Of a DNA stretch of 64,000 nt, positions 23,419 to 34,139 are shown in pieces. The number at the start of each line of letters is the position of its first letter. The first letter of the stretch is position 1. The stretch comes from DASUAS01 sp963750045. GTDB taxonomy: Bacteria > Actinomycetota > Acidimicrobiia > IMCC26256 > DASPTH01. The stretch spans positions 434,001-498,000 of the forward strand of contig CAVVPD010000008.1 of assembly GCA_963750045.1 (NCBI GenBank). Direction: 5' to 3'. The notes under the pieces were generated by a model. The model saw only the letters and a program-made list of their open reading frames with translations, had not been told where the DNA came from and ran no database searches. Made by a program: the position numbers and the translations under genes.

Positions 23419-25542
23419 TCAGCCGACGCCGAGGTGGTCGAGGAGGAAGGCGAGCACGAACGCCTCGTCCCGCCACGCGTCGTAGCGACCGGAGGGTCCG
23501 GAGTGGCCCGCCCCCATCTCCATCTTGAGCACGAGCAGGTCATCGCCGGTCTTGGTCGCGCGGAGCTTGGCGACCCACTTGGCGGGCTCCCAGTACTGCA
23601 CCCGCGGGTCGTTGAGACCGCCGGTCACCAGGAGGGCCGGGTAGTCCTGCGCCTCCACGTTGTCGTAGGGCGAGTACGACTTCATGAAGTCGTAGACGTC
23701 GGCGTCGTGGACCGGGTCGCCCCATTCCTCCCATTCGGTGATGGTGAGGGGCAGGCTCTCGTCGAGGATGGTGGTGAGGCAGTCGACGAACGGAACCTCG
23801 GCCACGATCGCCCGGAAGAGATCGGGGCGGAGGTTGGCCACCGCGCCCATGAGCAGCCCGCCGGCGCTGCCACCGCGTGCCGCGAGGCGATCGGGGCTGG
23901 TCCAGCCCTCGCGCACGAGGTGCTCGGCGCAGGCGATGAAGTCGGTGAACGTGTTCGTCTTGTGCAGGAGCTTGCCGTCGTCGTACCAGCGCCGCCCGAG
24001 CTCACCACCACCCCGGACGTGCGCGATGGCGAACACGACGCCGCGGTCGAGCAGGCTGACCCTGGCCGCGGAGAAGGTCGGGTCGATCGAGACCTCGTAC
24101 GAGCCGTACCCGTAGAGCAGCATCGGGCTCGGGCCGTCGCCGCGCAGGTCGCGGCGGTAGACGATCGAGATCGGCACCTGGGTGCCGTCGGGCGCGGCGG
24201 CCCAGGCGCGCCTGCTCTCGTAACGCTCGGGGTCGTAGCCGTGGACGGTCTGGCGCTTCACCAGCGTCGATGCGCGCGCCGCCGGCTCGTAGTCGAAGGC
24301 GGAGGCCGGCGTCACCAGGGACGTGTACTGGTAGCGGAGCCGGCCGGTCTCGTACTCGAGGTTGCCGCCGAGCCACGCCGAGTAGACCTCGTCGGGCATG
24401 GTCACCAGGTGGTCGTCGTCGACGACGTCACCGGCGGGCCCGAAGCGCAGCACCCGGATCCGTTCGACGGCTCCCGCGCGTTCGGACACCACGAGGAAGT
24501 CGGCGAACGCGTCGACGTCGTCGAGGCGGGTGTCGTCTCGGTGCGGGAGGATCTCGGTCCACGACGCGCGGCCCGGCGAGGTCACCGGCGTCGCCATCAA
24601 CGCGAAGTTCTCGGCGCCGTCGGCGTTGGTGAGCACGAAGAGGCGGTCGTCTCCCGCGCCCGTGTGGTGCTCGACGTGGTACTCGTGGCCGTGCACGCGG
24701 GGTTCGACGACGACGGGCGGGGCGGAGGGAGTGTCGGCGTCGACCAGCCACACCTCGCTCGTGATCTTCGAGGCCGACGAGATCACGATGAAACGGCCGC
24801 TGCGCGTGCGGCCGACGCCCACGTAGAAGCGATCGTCGTCCTCCTGGAACACGAGCACGTCGTCGGCGGCCGGAGTGCCGAGCGCGTGCCGCCAGATCTG
24901 CCAGGGTCGCATGGCTTCGTCGGGACGTGTGTAGAAGACGGTGGTGTCGTCGTTGGCCCACGCGACGCCGTAGTACACGTCGGGGACGACGTCGGGGAGC
25001 TCGGCCGCCGGCCCCGCAGGCGTCGGGCACGTGCGGAAGCGGAGGTCGTGGCGTTCGCCGCCGTTGACGTCGGTGCTGTAGGCGGCGACGTCCTGCCCGG
25101 GGTTGACCGCGAGATCGCCGACCGAGAAGTACTCGTGGCCGCCGGCCAGCTCGTTCTCGTCGAGGATCACCGTCTCGCCCGGGGTCGATCCGGGCGGCGC
25201 GAGCGGGTCGGGAAGGCCGGCCGTTTCCGACGGGCGCCGGCAGTGCACCGCGTACTGGCGGCCCTCGATGGTGCGATTGAAGTACTCGTAGGCGCCCTGG
25301 CGCACCGGAGCCGACGTGTCGGTCTCCTTGACGCGCCCGACGATCTCGTCGAAGAGCCGGCTCCGCAGCGGTCCGAGATGGGCGAGGGCGTCACGCGTGT
25401 AGGTGTTCTCCTCCTCGAGGTACTTCAGCACCTCCGGGTCGTCGCGCTCGCGCAGCCAGAACCACGGGTCGATGCGTTCGTCGCCGTTGTGACGCAGCGG
25501 GGTCGGACGCGCGGAGGCGACGGGGGGACGTGGCGCGGACAC
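23419..25542 (-). CDS. prolyl oligopeptidase family serine peptidase (oligopeptidase B-like)
   Basis: A 707-residue S9 peptidase. The N-terminal two thirds form the beta-propeller that limits substrates to short peptides. The C-terminal alpha/beta-hydrolase domain has the nucleophile motif ARGGSAGGLLMGA (G-G-S-A-G-G), the Asp region LLVTGGLNDPRVQYWEP and a terminal GAGHSGPSGRYD with the catalytic His. Oligopeptidase B enzymes cut after Arg or Lys; the family fits by length and by the opening RIDPWFWLRERDDPEV. The start is GTG 25542. No signal peptide is seen, so it is cytoplasmic. Divergent from hisI. Confidence 0.93.
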   Translation of the reverse strand: MSAPRPPVASARPTPLRHNGDERIDPWFWLRERDDPEVLKYLEEENTYTRDALAHLGPLRSRLFDEIVGRVKETDTSAPVRQGAYEYFNRTIEGRQYAVHCRRPSETAGLPDPLAPPGSTPGETVILDENELAGGHEYFSVGDLAVNPGQDVAAYSTDVNGGERHDLRFRTCPTPAGPAAELPDVVPDVYYGVAWANDDTTVFYTRPDEAMRPWQIWRHALGTPAADDVLVFQEDDDRFYVGVGRTRSGRFIVISSASKITSEVWLVDADTPSAPPVVVEPRVHGHEYHVEHHTGAGDDRLFVLTNADGAENFALMATPVTSPGRASWTEILPHRDDTRLDDVDAFADFLVVSERAGAVERIRVLRFGPAGDVVDDDHLVTMPDEVYSAWLGGNLEYETGRLRYQYTSLVTPASAFDYEPAARASTLVKRQTVHGYDPERYESRRAWAAAPDGTQVPISIVYRRDLRGDGPSPMLLYGYGSYEVSIDPTFSAARVSLLDRGVVFAIAHVRGGGELGRRWYDDGKLLHKTNTFTDFIACAEHLVREGWTSPDRLAARGGSAGGLLMGAVANLRPDLFRAIVAEVPFVDCLTTILDESLPLTITEWEEWGDPVHDADVYDFMKSYSPYDNVEAQDYPALLVTGGLNDPRVQYWEPAKWVAKLRATKTGDDLLVLKMEMGAGHSGPSGRYDAWRDEAFVLAFLLDHLGVG

Positions 25543-25606
25543 TGCGGGATTCTGGCAGAATTGAGCGGTCGTACCGAATCCGACCAGGGCCGGGGAGGGC
25601 GACGAG

Positions 25607-25612
25607 TACGCT
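25607..25612 (+). promoter_or_regulatory. candidate -10 element (TACGCT) for hisI-trpE
   Basis: TACGCT ends nine bases before the ATG at 25622 in the 79-base divergent gap, without a ribosome-binding site between. Confidence 0.4.
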
Positions 25613-25621
25613 CGATCGCCG

Positions 25622-26017
25622 ATGGAGCCCGCCACCGATACTCCCGCGATCACGTCGATCGCCGCCACCGAAGCCGAGCTCGCGGGCGTGAAGTACGACG
25701 CTGACGGCCTCGTGCCCGCGATCGTGCAGGAAGATGGCACCGGCGAGGTGCTCATGTTCGCCTGGATGAACGAGGTCGCCCTCCGGCGGAGCCTCGAGAC
25801 CGGGCGAATGTGGTACTGGAGCCGCAGCCGCCAGGAGTACTGGTGCAAGGGCGAGACCTCGGGCGACCGCCAGTACGTGCGCGACGCCCGCTACGACTGC
25901 GATGTCGACGTGTTGCTCTTCGTGGTGGAGCAGGAGGGGCGCGGCGCCTGCCACACGGGCGAGCACAGTTGCTTCTTCCGCGCCTTCGGGAGCGGCGCCA
26001 CCCCCGGACCCGTCTGA
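25622..26017 (+). CDS. hisI: phosphoribosyl-AMP cyclohydrolase
   Basis: A 131-residue monofunctional HisI that opens the adenine ring of PR-AMP in the third step of histidine synthesis. Motifs are VLMFAWMNEVALRRSLETG, YWSRSRQEYWCKGETSG with a zinc-binding Cys, DCDVDVLLF for Mg, and ACHTGEHSCFFR with the C-x6-C pair. It is separated from the other his genes and abuts trpE, whose likely TTG start comes one base after the hisI stop. Confidence 0.96.
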   Translation: MEPATDTPAITSIAATEAELAGVKYDADGLVPAIVQEDGTGEVLMFAWMNEVALRRSLETGRMWYWSRSRQEYWCKGETSGDRQYVRDARYDCDVDVLLFVVEQEGRGACHTGEHSCFFRAFGSGATPGPV

Positions 26018-26018
26018 G

Positions 26019-27557
<1,539 letters not shown>

Positions 27558-27561
<4 letters not shown>

Positions 27562-28427
27562 CCGTGGGCACCGTCGAAGAGCTGGAACGCCTGCGCCGGG
27601 GCGAGGCCGTCGTCGACCGGTCGGACCGCGGGTTCGTGCTGGTGACCGGGCCCGACGCGTTGTCGTTCCTCCAGGCGCTCGTCTCGGCGGATCTCGACGC
27701 GGTGGCCGACGGCGACGGCACGCACTCCCTCCTGCTCACACCCCAGGGCAAGCTCGACGTCGACTTCCGCCTCGTGCGGGTCGGCGACGACGCGTGGCTC
27801 GACTGCGATCCCGGGCTCGGCGAGCAGCTGGCGGCGTCGCTCAACCGGTTCAAGATCCGGGTGCAGGCCGACGTCCTCGACCGCAGCGACGACTTCGGGA
27901 TGCTGTCGTACCTCGGGTCGGGTGACGGCGACGGGGGCCCCGGCGTGCTGCGGGTGCCCACCCGCTGGGGTCACGACCTGATCGGGCCCCGCTCCCTGCT
28001 GCCCACTCCCGAGCAGCCCGTCGGGCCGGTCGCGTACGAGGCGTGGCGGATCGAACAGGGCATCCCGCGACAGCCGTTCGACCTCGACGACTCGACGATC
28101 CCGCAGGAGGCGTTCCTCGAGCAGGACGCGGTGTCCTTCACCAAGGGCTGCTTCCTGGGCCAGGAGCTGGTGTGCCGCATCGACAGCCGTGGCCACGTCA
28201 ACCGCTTCCTCCGTCGCTTCACCGACATCGAGGGCGACTGGCCGGTGCGCGGTGCGGACGTGGTGGTCGACGGCAAGGTCGTGGGCGCGCTCACGAGCGT
28301 CGCGCCCGCCGAGGTCCCGACCGGTGGGCTCGGCTACGTACGCCGCGAGGTCGACCCGCCGGCGCCCGTCGAGCTGCGGTGGGACGGCGGCTCGGCCCGC
28401 GCCGTCATCGGCCCGTTGGCCCGTTGA
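27558..28427 (+). CDS. ygfZ: folate-binding tRNA-modifying / iron-sulfur protein YgfZ family
   Basis: A 289-residue GcvT-fold protein that with tetrahydrofolate helps maintain certain iron-sulfur enzymes, for example MiaB in E. coli. The diagnostic motif is KGCFLGQELV (K-G-C-x-x-G-Q-E), around residue 196. The N-terminal half has VLVTGPDALSFLQALVSAD and LLTPQGKLDVDF. GTG 27558 overlaps trpE by GTGA. The 3' end overlaps the convergent histidine kinase gene by 23 bases. Its coupling to trpE is probably compact packing rather than pathway logic. Confidence 0.93.
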
Positions 28428-29900
28428 CGGCAGCAGGGAGCGTCACCACGAACCGGGTCCCGACGGTGTCGATCGGTTCGACCCGCGCGTCCCCGCCCAT
28501 CGCCAACGCGAGCTCGCGGACGATCGCGAGCCCGATGCCCGTGCCGAGGGTACGTCCCGGCACCGTTCGCGACGTGTAGAGGCGTTCGAAGACGCGGGGG
28601 AGATCGGCGGGGGCGATGCCGGGACCGTCGTCGTCGACGCGCAGCTCGACGACCCGGTGGTCGGGCGCGAGCCGCGTGGCGATGCCGACGACCACCCGGC
28701 TGGTCGCGAACTTCAGCGCGTTCTCGACCAGGTTGGCGACGATCTGACCCAGCCGTTGGGCGTCGGCCTCGACGGGTACCGGCTCGTCCGCGACCGATAC
28801 GCCCGGCTCGACGACCAACTCGACGCCGATCTCCGCAGCTGCGGGCGAGAACGCCTCCACCGCGTCGGTGACGACGGGCGCGCGTCGATCGGCGCGGGAT
28901 GCAGCGAGAACTGGTGGGCGTCGAGGCGGGCGAGATCGAGCAGGTCGGCGACGAGACGCTCCAGCCGGCGCGATTCCGACGAGATCACGTTGGCGGCACG
29001 GATGCGCGCGTCCATGCCCTCGACGGTGCCGTCGGCGATGGCCTCGGCGTACCCGCGGATCGACGTCAGCGGCGTGCGGAGATCGTGTGACACGCTCAGT
29101 AAGAACGCGCGTTCGTGGCCGCGCGCCTCGTCGAGATCGGCGGCCATGGCGTTGATCGCGTCGGCCAGGCTTCCGAGCTCGTCGTCGGGCACCTGGGTCG
29201 CGTCGACCCGCGCCGTGAGGTCGCCGCCGGCGATGGCGCGCGCCGTGGTCTCCATCGCCGCGAGGGGCCGGGTCATGCGCCGGGCGAGGTAGGCCGCCAC
29301 CAACGCCGCGATGACGAGCGCGATCGCGGCGGCGCCGAGCACGGCCAGGCCGCTCCCGCCGAAGGGTCGGGTGTTGACGTTCTCCGCGAGGACGAGCACG
29401 GGGGTCAGATCACCGACCGGCGCGAGGGGCTCGGCGACGAACACCGTGTTCCCGTCGCGTCCCTGCTGTGTCGTTCCCGCGAGCAAGACCTGGGAGTCGA
29501 GGTCGTCGATCGCGACGCCGTCGGGCAGCGTGGGCGTCGCGTCCCCGGTACCGAGGAGCCGACCGAGGATGCCCTGGACCTCGCCCTGCGAGTCGACCGC
29601 GACCACCGCCCCGTTCGAGGCGCGCAGGGTGGTGCCCACGAGGTCCCGGATGCGTCGGATCTGGCGCCGCCCGGCGCCGGTCTGGATCGCGGCCTTGGTG
29701 GACGTCAATTGTTGGGCGAGCGTGTCGAACTCGGGGGCCACGACGTCGGCGCGGTCCTGCACGTCGTGACGAGCCGTCGTCACCTCGGTGCGGCGCGCCA
29801 GGCCGGCGGTGACGAGCGCGGTGAGGAGGAGCACGCCGAGCGCGATGGCGATCATCGCGACGAGCAGCCGCGTCCGCAGACGCCGAGTGGGGCGGCTCAC
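28405..29900 (-). CDS. sensor histidine kinase (one frameshift)
   Basis: A membrane sensor kinase of about 498 residues after correction. It starts at GTG 29900 with a membrane helix (LLVAMIAIALGVLLLTALV), an extracytoplasmic region of roughly 150 residues, a second helix (LAVLGAAAIALVIAALVAAYL), HAMP, and the phosphoacceptor box SVSHDLRTPLTSIRGY. The ATPase domain is in another phase: NLVENALKFA (N box), VDDDGPGI (G1) and GTGIGLAIV (G2). The phase change is at about 28876-28886 in a GGGCGCGCG run and is consistent with one missing base. It overlaps its response regulator by GTGA. The stimulus is unknown. Confidence 0.88.
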
Positions 29901-30586
29901 GGCGCGGGCGCCGGCCTCGGTGACTCCAGGCGGTAGCCGACGCCGCGGACGGTCTTGATGACGATCGCGTTCCCGAGCTTCTTGCGTACCTGCGCGATGT
30001 GCACGTCGACGGTCCGGGCATCGCCGAACCAGTCGTAGCCCCACACGCCGTCGAGGATCTGCTGGCGCGACAGCGCCAGTCCCGGGCGCTCGGCAAGGAA
30101 GCGCAAGAGCTCGAATTCCTTGGTCGTGAACTCGACGGGTTCGTCGGCGACGAGCACCTCGCGCCGGCCACAGTCGATGGTGACCGGCCCGGCCTGCACG
30201 ACCTCCGGTGGGGCGCCACCGTCGACCCTGCGCAGGACCGCCTTCACCCGGGCCACGAGCTCCGCGGGGGAGAAGGGCTTGGTGAGGTAGTCGTCGCCAC
30301 CGAGCTCGAGCCCGAGCACGCGGTCCACCTCGCCGTCGCGCGCAGTGAGGAAGATCACCGGGATCTGCGACGTCTGGCGCAGTCGGCGGCACACCTCGAG
30401 GCCGTCGATGTCGGGGAGTCCGACGTCGAGCACCACCAGTCGCGGTCGGTGGGTCCGCACCGCCTCGAGCCCGGCTTCGCCGGTGGCGGCCTTCAGGACC
30501 CGGAATCCGTCGCGGGCGAGGTACAGGTCGACCAGGTCGGCGATGTTCTGCTCGTCGTCGACCACGACGATGGTGCCTCGTTCCAT
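29897..30586 (-). CDS. OmpR/PhoB-family response regulator
   Basis: A 229-residue regulator. The receiver domain shows VVVDDEQNI, the phospho-Asp in LVVLDVGLPDIDG, Thr in IFLTARDG and Lys in DDYLTKPFSP. The C-terminal winged helix has EFELLRFLAERPGLALSR and VDVHIAQVRKKLG, ending VIKTVRGVGYRLE. It is partnered with the kinase downstream (4-base overlap) and divergent from the trpC leader. A GC-rich 80-base gap with the trpC promoter lies upstream. Confidence 0.95.
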   Translation of the reverse strand: MERGTIVVVDDEQNIADLVDLYLARDGFRVLKAATGEAGLEAVRTHRPRLVVLDVGLPDIDGLEVCRRLRQTSQIPVIFLTARDGEVDRVLGLELGGDDYLTKPFSPAELVARVKAVLRRVDGGAPPEVVQAGPVTIDCGRREVLVADEPVEFTTKEFELLRFLAERPGLALSRQQILDGVWGYDWFGDARTVDVHIAQVRKKLGNAIVIKTVRGVGYRLESPRPAPAP

Positions 30587-30652
30587 GGGGGCAATCGTCG
30601 CACGTGCTCGGCCCGACGCGTGTGAGGGGACTGTGAGCGCAACGTGAAGCCG

Positions 30653-30658
30653 TAGAAT
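30653..30658 (+). promoter_or_regulatory. candidate -10 element (TAGAAT) of the trpC transcript
   Basis: TAGAAT matches TATAAT at five of six positions and ends eight bases before the first leader ORF start (30667), which implies a leaderless message beginning at that ATG. Confidence 0.5.
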
Positions 30659-30666
30659 CGGTGAGC

Positions 30667-30744
30667 ATGAGCGAAGCGGCGGCGCGCGCAGCGGAGCGTG
30701 GCCCGAGCGGCCCGGCGCGGAGTGCCGAGAGCGGGCGAGCATGA
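30667..30744 (+). CDS. small leader ORF 1 (25 codons) upstream of trpC
   Basis: Begins MSEAAARAAERG, ends SAESGRA. Its TGA overlaps the ATG of leader ORF 2 (ATGA at 30741-30744). It has no Trp codons, so classical trp attenuation by this peptide is unlikely. Translation is unproved; coupling by overlap is what the sequence shows. Confidence 0.4.
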   Translation: MSEAAARAAERGPSGPARSAESGRA

Positions 30745-30833
30745 GCGAAGCGGCGGCGAGGCGGGTATCCCGGCGAGCAGCGGAGCGTGGCCCGAGCGGC
30801 CCGGCGCGCAGTGCCGAGAGCGGGCGAGCATGA
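30741..30833 (+). CDS. small leader ORF 2 (30 codons) overlapping the trpC start
   Basis: A near-copy of leader ORF 1 with five extra residues (RRVSR region). Its TGA overlaps the ATG of trpC (ATGA at 30830-30833). Keeping frame and overlap in both copies suggests that ribosomes pass from ORF to ORF into trpC. No Trp codons. Confidence 0.42.
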   Translation: MSEAAARRVSRRAAERGPSGPARSAESGRA

Positions 30834-31660
30834 CGGTGCTGGAGGAGATCCTCGCGACCAAGCGCGACGAGGTGACGATGCTGCACCGGCCGCAGGTCCG
30901 CGACCTGCTGCGGTCGCGGGCGCTGGAGGCGCCGCCCGCGCGCGACTTCGCCGGGGCGCTGCGACCGGCCGCGGGCGGCATCGGCGTCATCGCCGAGTTC
31001 AAGCGACGCTCGCCCTCGAAGGGCGAGCTGGCGCCGGACCTCGATCCCGCGATCACGGCGAAGGCGTACGCCGCGGGTGGCGCGGCATGCCTCTCGGTCC
31101 TCACCGACCGGCGGTACTTCGGCGGTGCGGTGGAGGACCTCCAGTCCGCACGCGACGCCTGTGAGCTGCCCGTGATCCGCAAGGACTTCACCATCGACGA
31201 GGTGCAGGTCTACGAGACCCGCGCCGTCGGCGCGGACGCGCTGCTGCTGATCGTCGCGGCATTGCCCGACGACTCGATGCTCGCCGACCTCCACGACCTC
31301 GCGTGGAGCCTCGGGCTCGCCGTCCTCGTCGAGGCGCACGACGACGCCGAGTTGGAGCGTGCGCTGGCGGTCGGGGCGGGCATCGTCGGCGTCAACGCCC
31401 GCAACCTGGGCACCTTCGCCGAGGACCTCGGCGTCGGTGAGCGGTTGGCAGGCCGGTTGCCGGATCACGTGGTCGCCGTCGCGGAGAGCGCGATCCGTTC
31501 GGTCGACGACGCGGCCCGGATGGCCGCCGCCGGGTTCGACGCGGTGCTGGTGGGGGAGATGCTGGTCAAGGCGCCCGATCCCACCGCGGCGGTACGCGGC
31601 CTCGCCGCGGTGGCGCGCACGCCGCGCTCGACTCCGGCTGCGGTTGACCGCAGCGGATAG
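30830..31660 (+). CDS. trpC: indole-3-glycerol-phosphate synthase
   Basis: A 276-residue TIM barrel that closes the indole ring from CdRP. It carries IAEFKRRSPSKGEL (residues about 52-65), LSVLTDRRYFGG, LPVIRKDFTID (catalytic Lys), GVNARNLGTF and VAESAIRS, all typical. ATG 30830 overlaps the second leader ORF, and family similarity (LEEILATKRDEV) begins within five residues. It is followed after 30 bases by acyl-CoA dehydrogenase genes rather than by other trp genes. Confidence 0.97.
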   Translation: MTVLEEILATKRDEVTMLHRPQVRDLLRSRALEAPPARDFAGALRPAAGGIGVIAEFKRRSPSKGELAPDLDPAITAKAYAAGGAACLSVLTDRRYFGGAVEDLQSARDACELPVIRKDFTIDEVQVYETRAVGADALLLIVAALPDDSMLADLHDLAWSLGLAVLVEAHDDAELERALAVGAGIVGVNARNLGTFAEDLGVGERLAGRLPDHVVAVAESAIRSVDDAARMAAAGFDAVLVGEMLVKAPDPTAAVRGLAAVARTPRSTPAAVDRSG

Positions 31661-31690
31661 CGTCGGCCCGACCGAGATGAGAGGAGTCAG

Positions 31691-32818
31691 GTGGATCTCG
31701 ATCTGTCCGACGACCAGGAGCTGTTCCGGGAGACGACGACGCGCTTCATCGAGGCGCGCTGCCCGTTGCCGAAGGTCCGCGAGTTGGCCGACACGCCGGT
31801 CGCGCACGATCCGGGCATGCTCGGCGACGCCGGAGAGCTGGGGTGGTTCGCGCTGTTCGTGCCCGAGGAGTTCGGGGGCGGGAGCGTGTCCGGGTCGCCG
31901 CTGCGCGACGCGGTGATCGTCGCCGAGGAGCGCGGCCGCTTCGTGCAGCCGGGTCCGTTCGTCGCCACCAACGTGGTGGCCGCGGCCATCGCACGGGACG
32001 GGAGCCGCGAGCAGCAGGAGGCCTTCCTCCCGCCGCTGGCGACCGCCGAGCTCACCGCCTCGTGGGGGATCAGCGATCGGAGCGGGATCCCGCAGGCCGG
32101 CGCGGTGACCGCGCGCGCGGGCGGCGACGGTCTCGTGCTCGACGGCACCGCGGGACTGGTGCCGGAGGCCGCGGCTGCCGGACTGCTCCTCGTCACCGCG
32201 GCCGATGCGGCAGGCGACGGGGTCACGCAGTGCCTGGTGCCCGCCGACACCGCCGGCGTGACCGTGGTGCCCCTCGACGGTCTCGATCTGACCCGCCGGT
32301 TCGCCGACGTGCGCTTCGACGCCGCGCAGCTCCCCGCGTCGTCGGTGCTCGGCGCCCCGGGTGGCGCGGCCGCGTCGGTCGACGCACAACTCGACATCGC
32401 AGTGGCGCTCACACTTGCGGAGTCGGTCGGGGCGATGCGCCGGCTGATGGAGATCACCGTCGACTACGCCAAGGCCCGCACCGCGTTCGGGCGGCCGATC
32501 GGGTCGTTCCAAGCGCTCAAGCACCTGCTTGCCGACGCCAGCCTGGCGGTCGAACTGAGCACCGCGGGTGCGTGGGCGGCGGCGCAGGCCGTCGCGGACG
32601 GCCGCCCGACCGGCTCGGAGATCGCCAGCATCGCCAAGGCCTACACGGGGGACGCCGGGGTCGAGGTCGCGCTGGCGTGCCTCCAGACGCACGGCGGGAT
32701 CGGTTTCACCTGGGAGCACGACCTCCACTTCTACCTGCGGCGGCTCACGGCCGACCGCGTGCTCTACGGCGATCCCGCCTGGCACCGCGAACGCATCTGC
32801 CGGATCCACGGGCTCTGA
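31691..32818 (+). CDS. acyl-CoA dehydrogenase (first of pair)
   Basis: A 375-residue flavoprotein that oxidises an acyl-CoA to the enoyl-CoA. The GTG start at 31691 follows a good ribosome-binding site, GAGGAG (31681-31686). The N-terminal helical domain begins MDLDLSDDQELFRETTTRF; the C-terminal domain has RTAFGRPIGSFQALKHLLAD and QTHGGIGFTWEHDLHFYLRR. The middle domain is irregular, as in the smaller subunit of heteromeric actinobacterial FadE pairs. It is paired with the next gene (22-base gap), so a hetero-oligomer is plausible. Confidence 0.9.
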   Translation: MDLDLSDDQELFRETTTRFIEARCPLPKVRELADTPVAHDPGMLGDAGELGWFALFVPEEFGGGSVSGSPLRDAVIVAEERGRFVQPGPFVATNVVAAAIARDGSREQQEAFLPPLATAELTASWGISDRSGIPQAGAVTARAGGDGLVLDGTAGLVPEAAAAGLLLVTAADAAGDGVTQCLVPADTAGVTVVPLDGLDLTRRFADVRFDAAQLPASSVLGAPGGAAASVDAQLDIAVALTLAESVGAMRRLMEITVDYAKARTAFGRPIGSFQALKHLLADASLAVELSTAGAWAAAQAVADGRPTGSEIASIAKAYTGDAGVEVALACLQTHGGIGFTWEHDLHFYLRRLTADRVLYGDPAWHRERICRIHGL

Positions 32819-32839
32819 GCCGACGAAGGGACGATCGCG

Positions 32840-34117
32840 ATGACCGCCAGCACCACGATGAGCGTCGAGGAGTACCGGGAGCAGGCCCGCGAGTGGCTCG
32901 CCGCCAACCTGCAGCGGAGGGCCCCGGGCGCCGACGCGGTGGCGGCCGCGGCCAAGCGGGGCATGCACGACTTCACCAAGGAACAGATCGACGCAGAACG
33001 GCCGAAGCAGAAGGTGCTCCACGAGGCTGGCTACGCCGGCATCACGTGGCCGGTCGAGTACGGCGGGCAGGGGCTGTCCTTCGCGCACGAGCGTGCCTTT
33101 CTCGAGGAGGCCGAGCAGTACGAGCTCCCCGACTTCGGGATCGCCGGTGGTACGACCTTCGGAGTGTGCGCGCAGGTGATGCTCGCCCACGCGTCCGAAG
33201 ACTTCAAACGTCGTCATCTGCCCCGCATCCTCTCTGGCGACGAGCTGTGGGTGCAGTTCTTCTCGGAGCCGGTGGCGGGCTCCGACCTCGCCGGGATCCA
33301 GACGCGCGCGGTACGAGACGGCGACTCGTGGGTCCTCAACGGCGCCAAGGTGTGGAGTTCGTGGGCTCACCTCGCCGACTGGGGACTGTGCCTGGCCCGT
33401 ACCAACTGGAGCGTCCCCAAGCACCGCGGCCTCACCTGGTTCGGGGTGCCGGTCGACGCCGACGGTGTGACCCTCCGGGTGATCCGGCTGATCAACGGGG
33501 GTGCCGACTTCTGCGAGGAGTTCTTCGACGACGTCGTGATTCCCGATGCCGAGCGCATCGGCGAGGTCGACCACGGCTGGACCGTCGCGCGCACCATGCT
33601 CGTGTTCGAGCGGGGAGCGAGGGCCGGGGAGGTTCCCACGGCGCCGGTCGAGCCCGGGCCGCTCGCCCCCGACCTGGTGAACATCGCGCGCAGCTTCGGT
33701 CGCGCCGATGAACCCGTCGCCCGTCAGTTGGTCGCGCAGGGTCAGTGCCTCGACTACCTCCGGGCCGCGTTCGATCGCCGGATCGCGATCACGCTGAAGC
33801 AGTCCGGAGCCGACGCGGGGATCGCGGCCTACGGCAAGCTCACACACGGCACGTTCGACATCGAGCGGGCCAAGCTCGCGATGGCATTGGCTCAGGGCGA
33901 GGCGATCGTGTGGGACGAGCCGGAGGGCACCGGGGCGTCGACCGCCCTCGCGTTCCTGAACGGCAAGGTCAACTCGATCGCCGGCGGCACCGACCAGATG
34001 CAACGCAACGGCATCAGCGAGCAGGTGCTCGGTCTGCCCCGTGAGCCGAGCTTCGAGCGCGACAAGCCGTTCGATCAGGTGCTGCGCGACGCGGCCAACT
34101 GGGACGGTCGGGTCTGA
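32840..34117 (+). CDS. acyl-CoA dehydrogenase (second of pair)
   Basis: A 425-residue acyl-CoA dehydrogenase. It contains GYAGITWPVEYGGQGLSF (around residue 67), the FAD/substrate stretch WVQFFSEPVAGSDLAG, and WVLNGAKVWSSWAHLADW. Near the C-terminus are LNGKVNSIAGGTDQMQRNGI and VLGLPREPSF. The motif order matches the FadE subunits used on steroid side chains and other bulky acyl-CoAs in actinobacteria, but the substrate is not determinable. ATG 32840 sits behind CGAAGGGACG, a weak ribosome-binding site. Confidence 0.92.
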   Translation: MTASTTMSVEEYREQAREWLAANLQRRAPGADAVAAAAKRGMHDFTKEQIDAERPKQKVLHEAGYAGITWPVEYGGQGLSFAHERAFLEEAEQYELPDFGIAGGTTFGVCAQVMLAHASEDFKRRHLPRILSGDELWVQFFSEPVAGSDLAGIQTRAVRDGDSWVLNGAKVWSSWAHLADWGLCLARTNWSVPKHRGLTWFGVPVDADGVTLRVIRLINGGADFCEEFFDDVVIPDAERIGEVDHGWTVARTMLVFERGARAGEVPTAPVEPGPLAPDLVNIARSFGRADEPVARQLVAQGQCLDYLRAAFDRRIAITLKQSGADAGIAAYGKLTHGTFDIERAKLAMALAQGEAIVWDEPEGTGASTALAFLNGKVNSIAGGTDQMQRNGISEQVLGLPREPSFERDKPFDQVLRDAANWDGRV

Positions 34118-34139
34118 CCGTCGGGATGAGGGGGTACTG

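Larger units (their letters stand above)
30661..30833 (+). repeat. tandem direct repeat in the trpC leader
   Basis: Two copies of a ~75-90 base unit. Copy 1 is 30664-30740; copy 2, 30738-30829, has a 15-base insertion. Each begins GAGCATGAGCGAAGCGGCGG and ends GTGCCGAGAGCGGGC. Each copy encodes one small ORF, and the boundaries coincide with ATGA overlaps. Confidence 0.8.

Noticed and set aside
30667..30833. Classical tryptophan attenuator in the trpC leader
   Set aside because: The small ORFs contain no Trp codons, and no terminator with a T-run precedes trpC.
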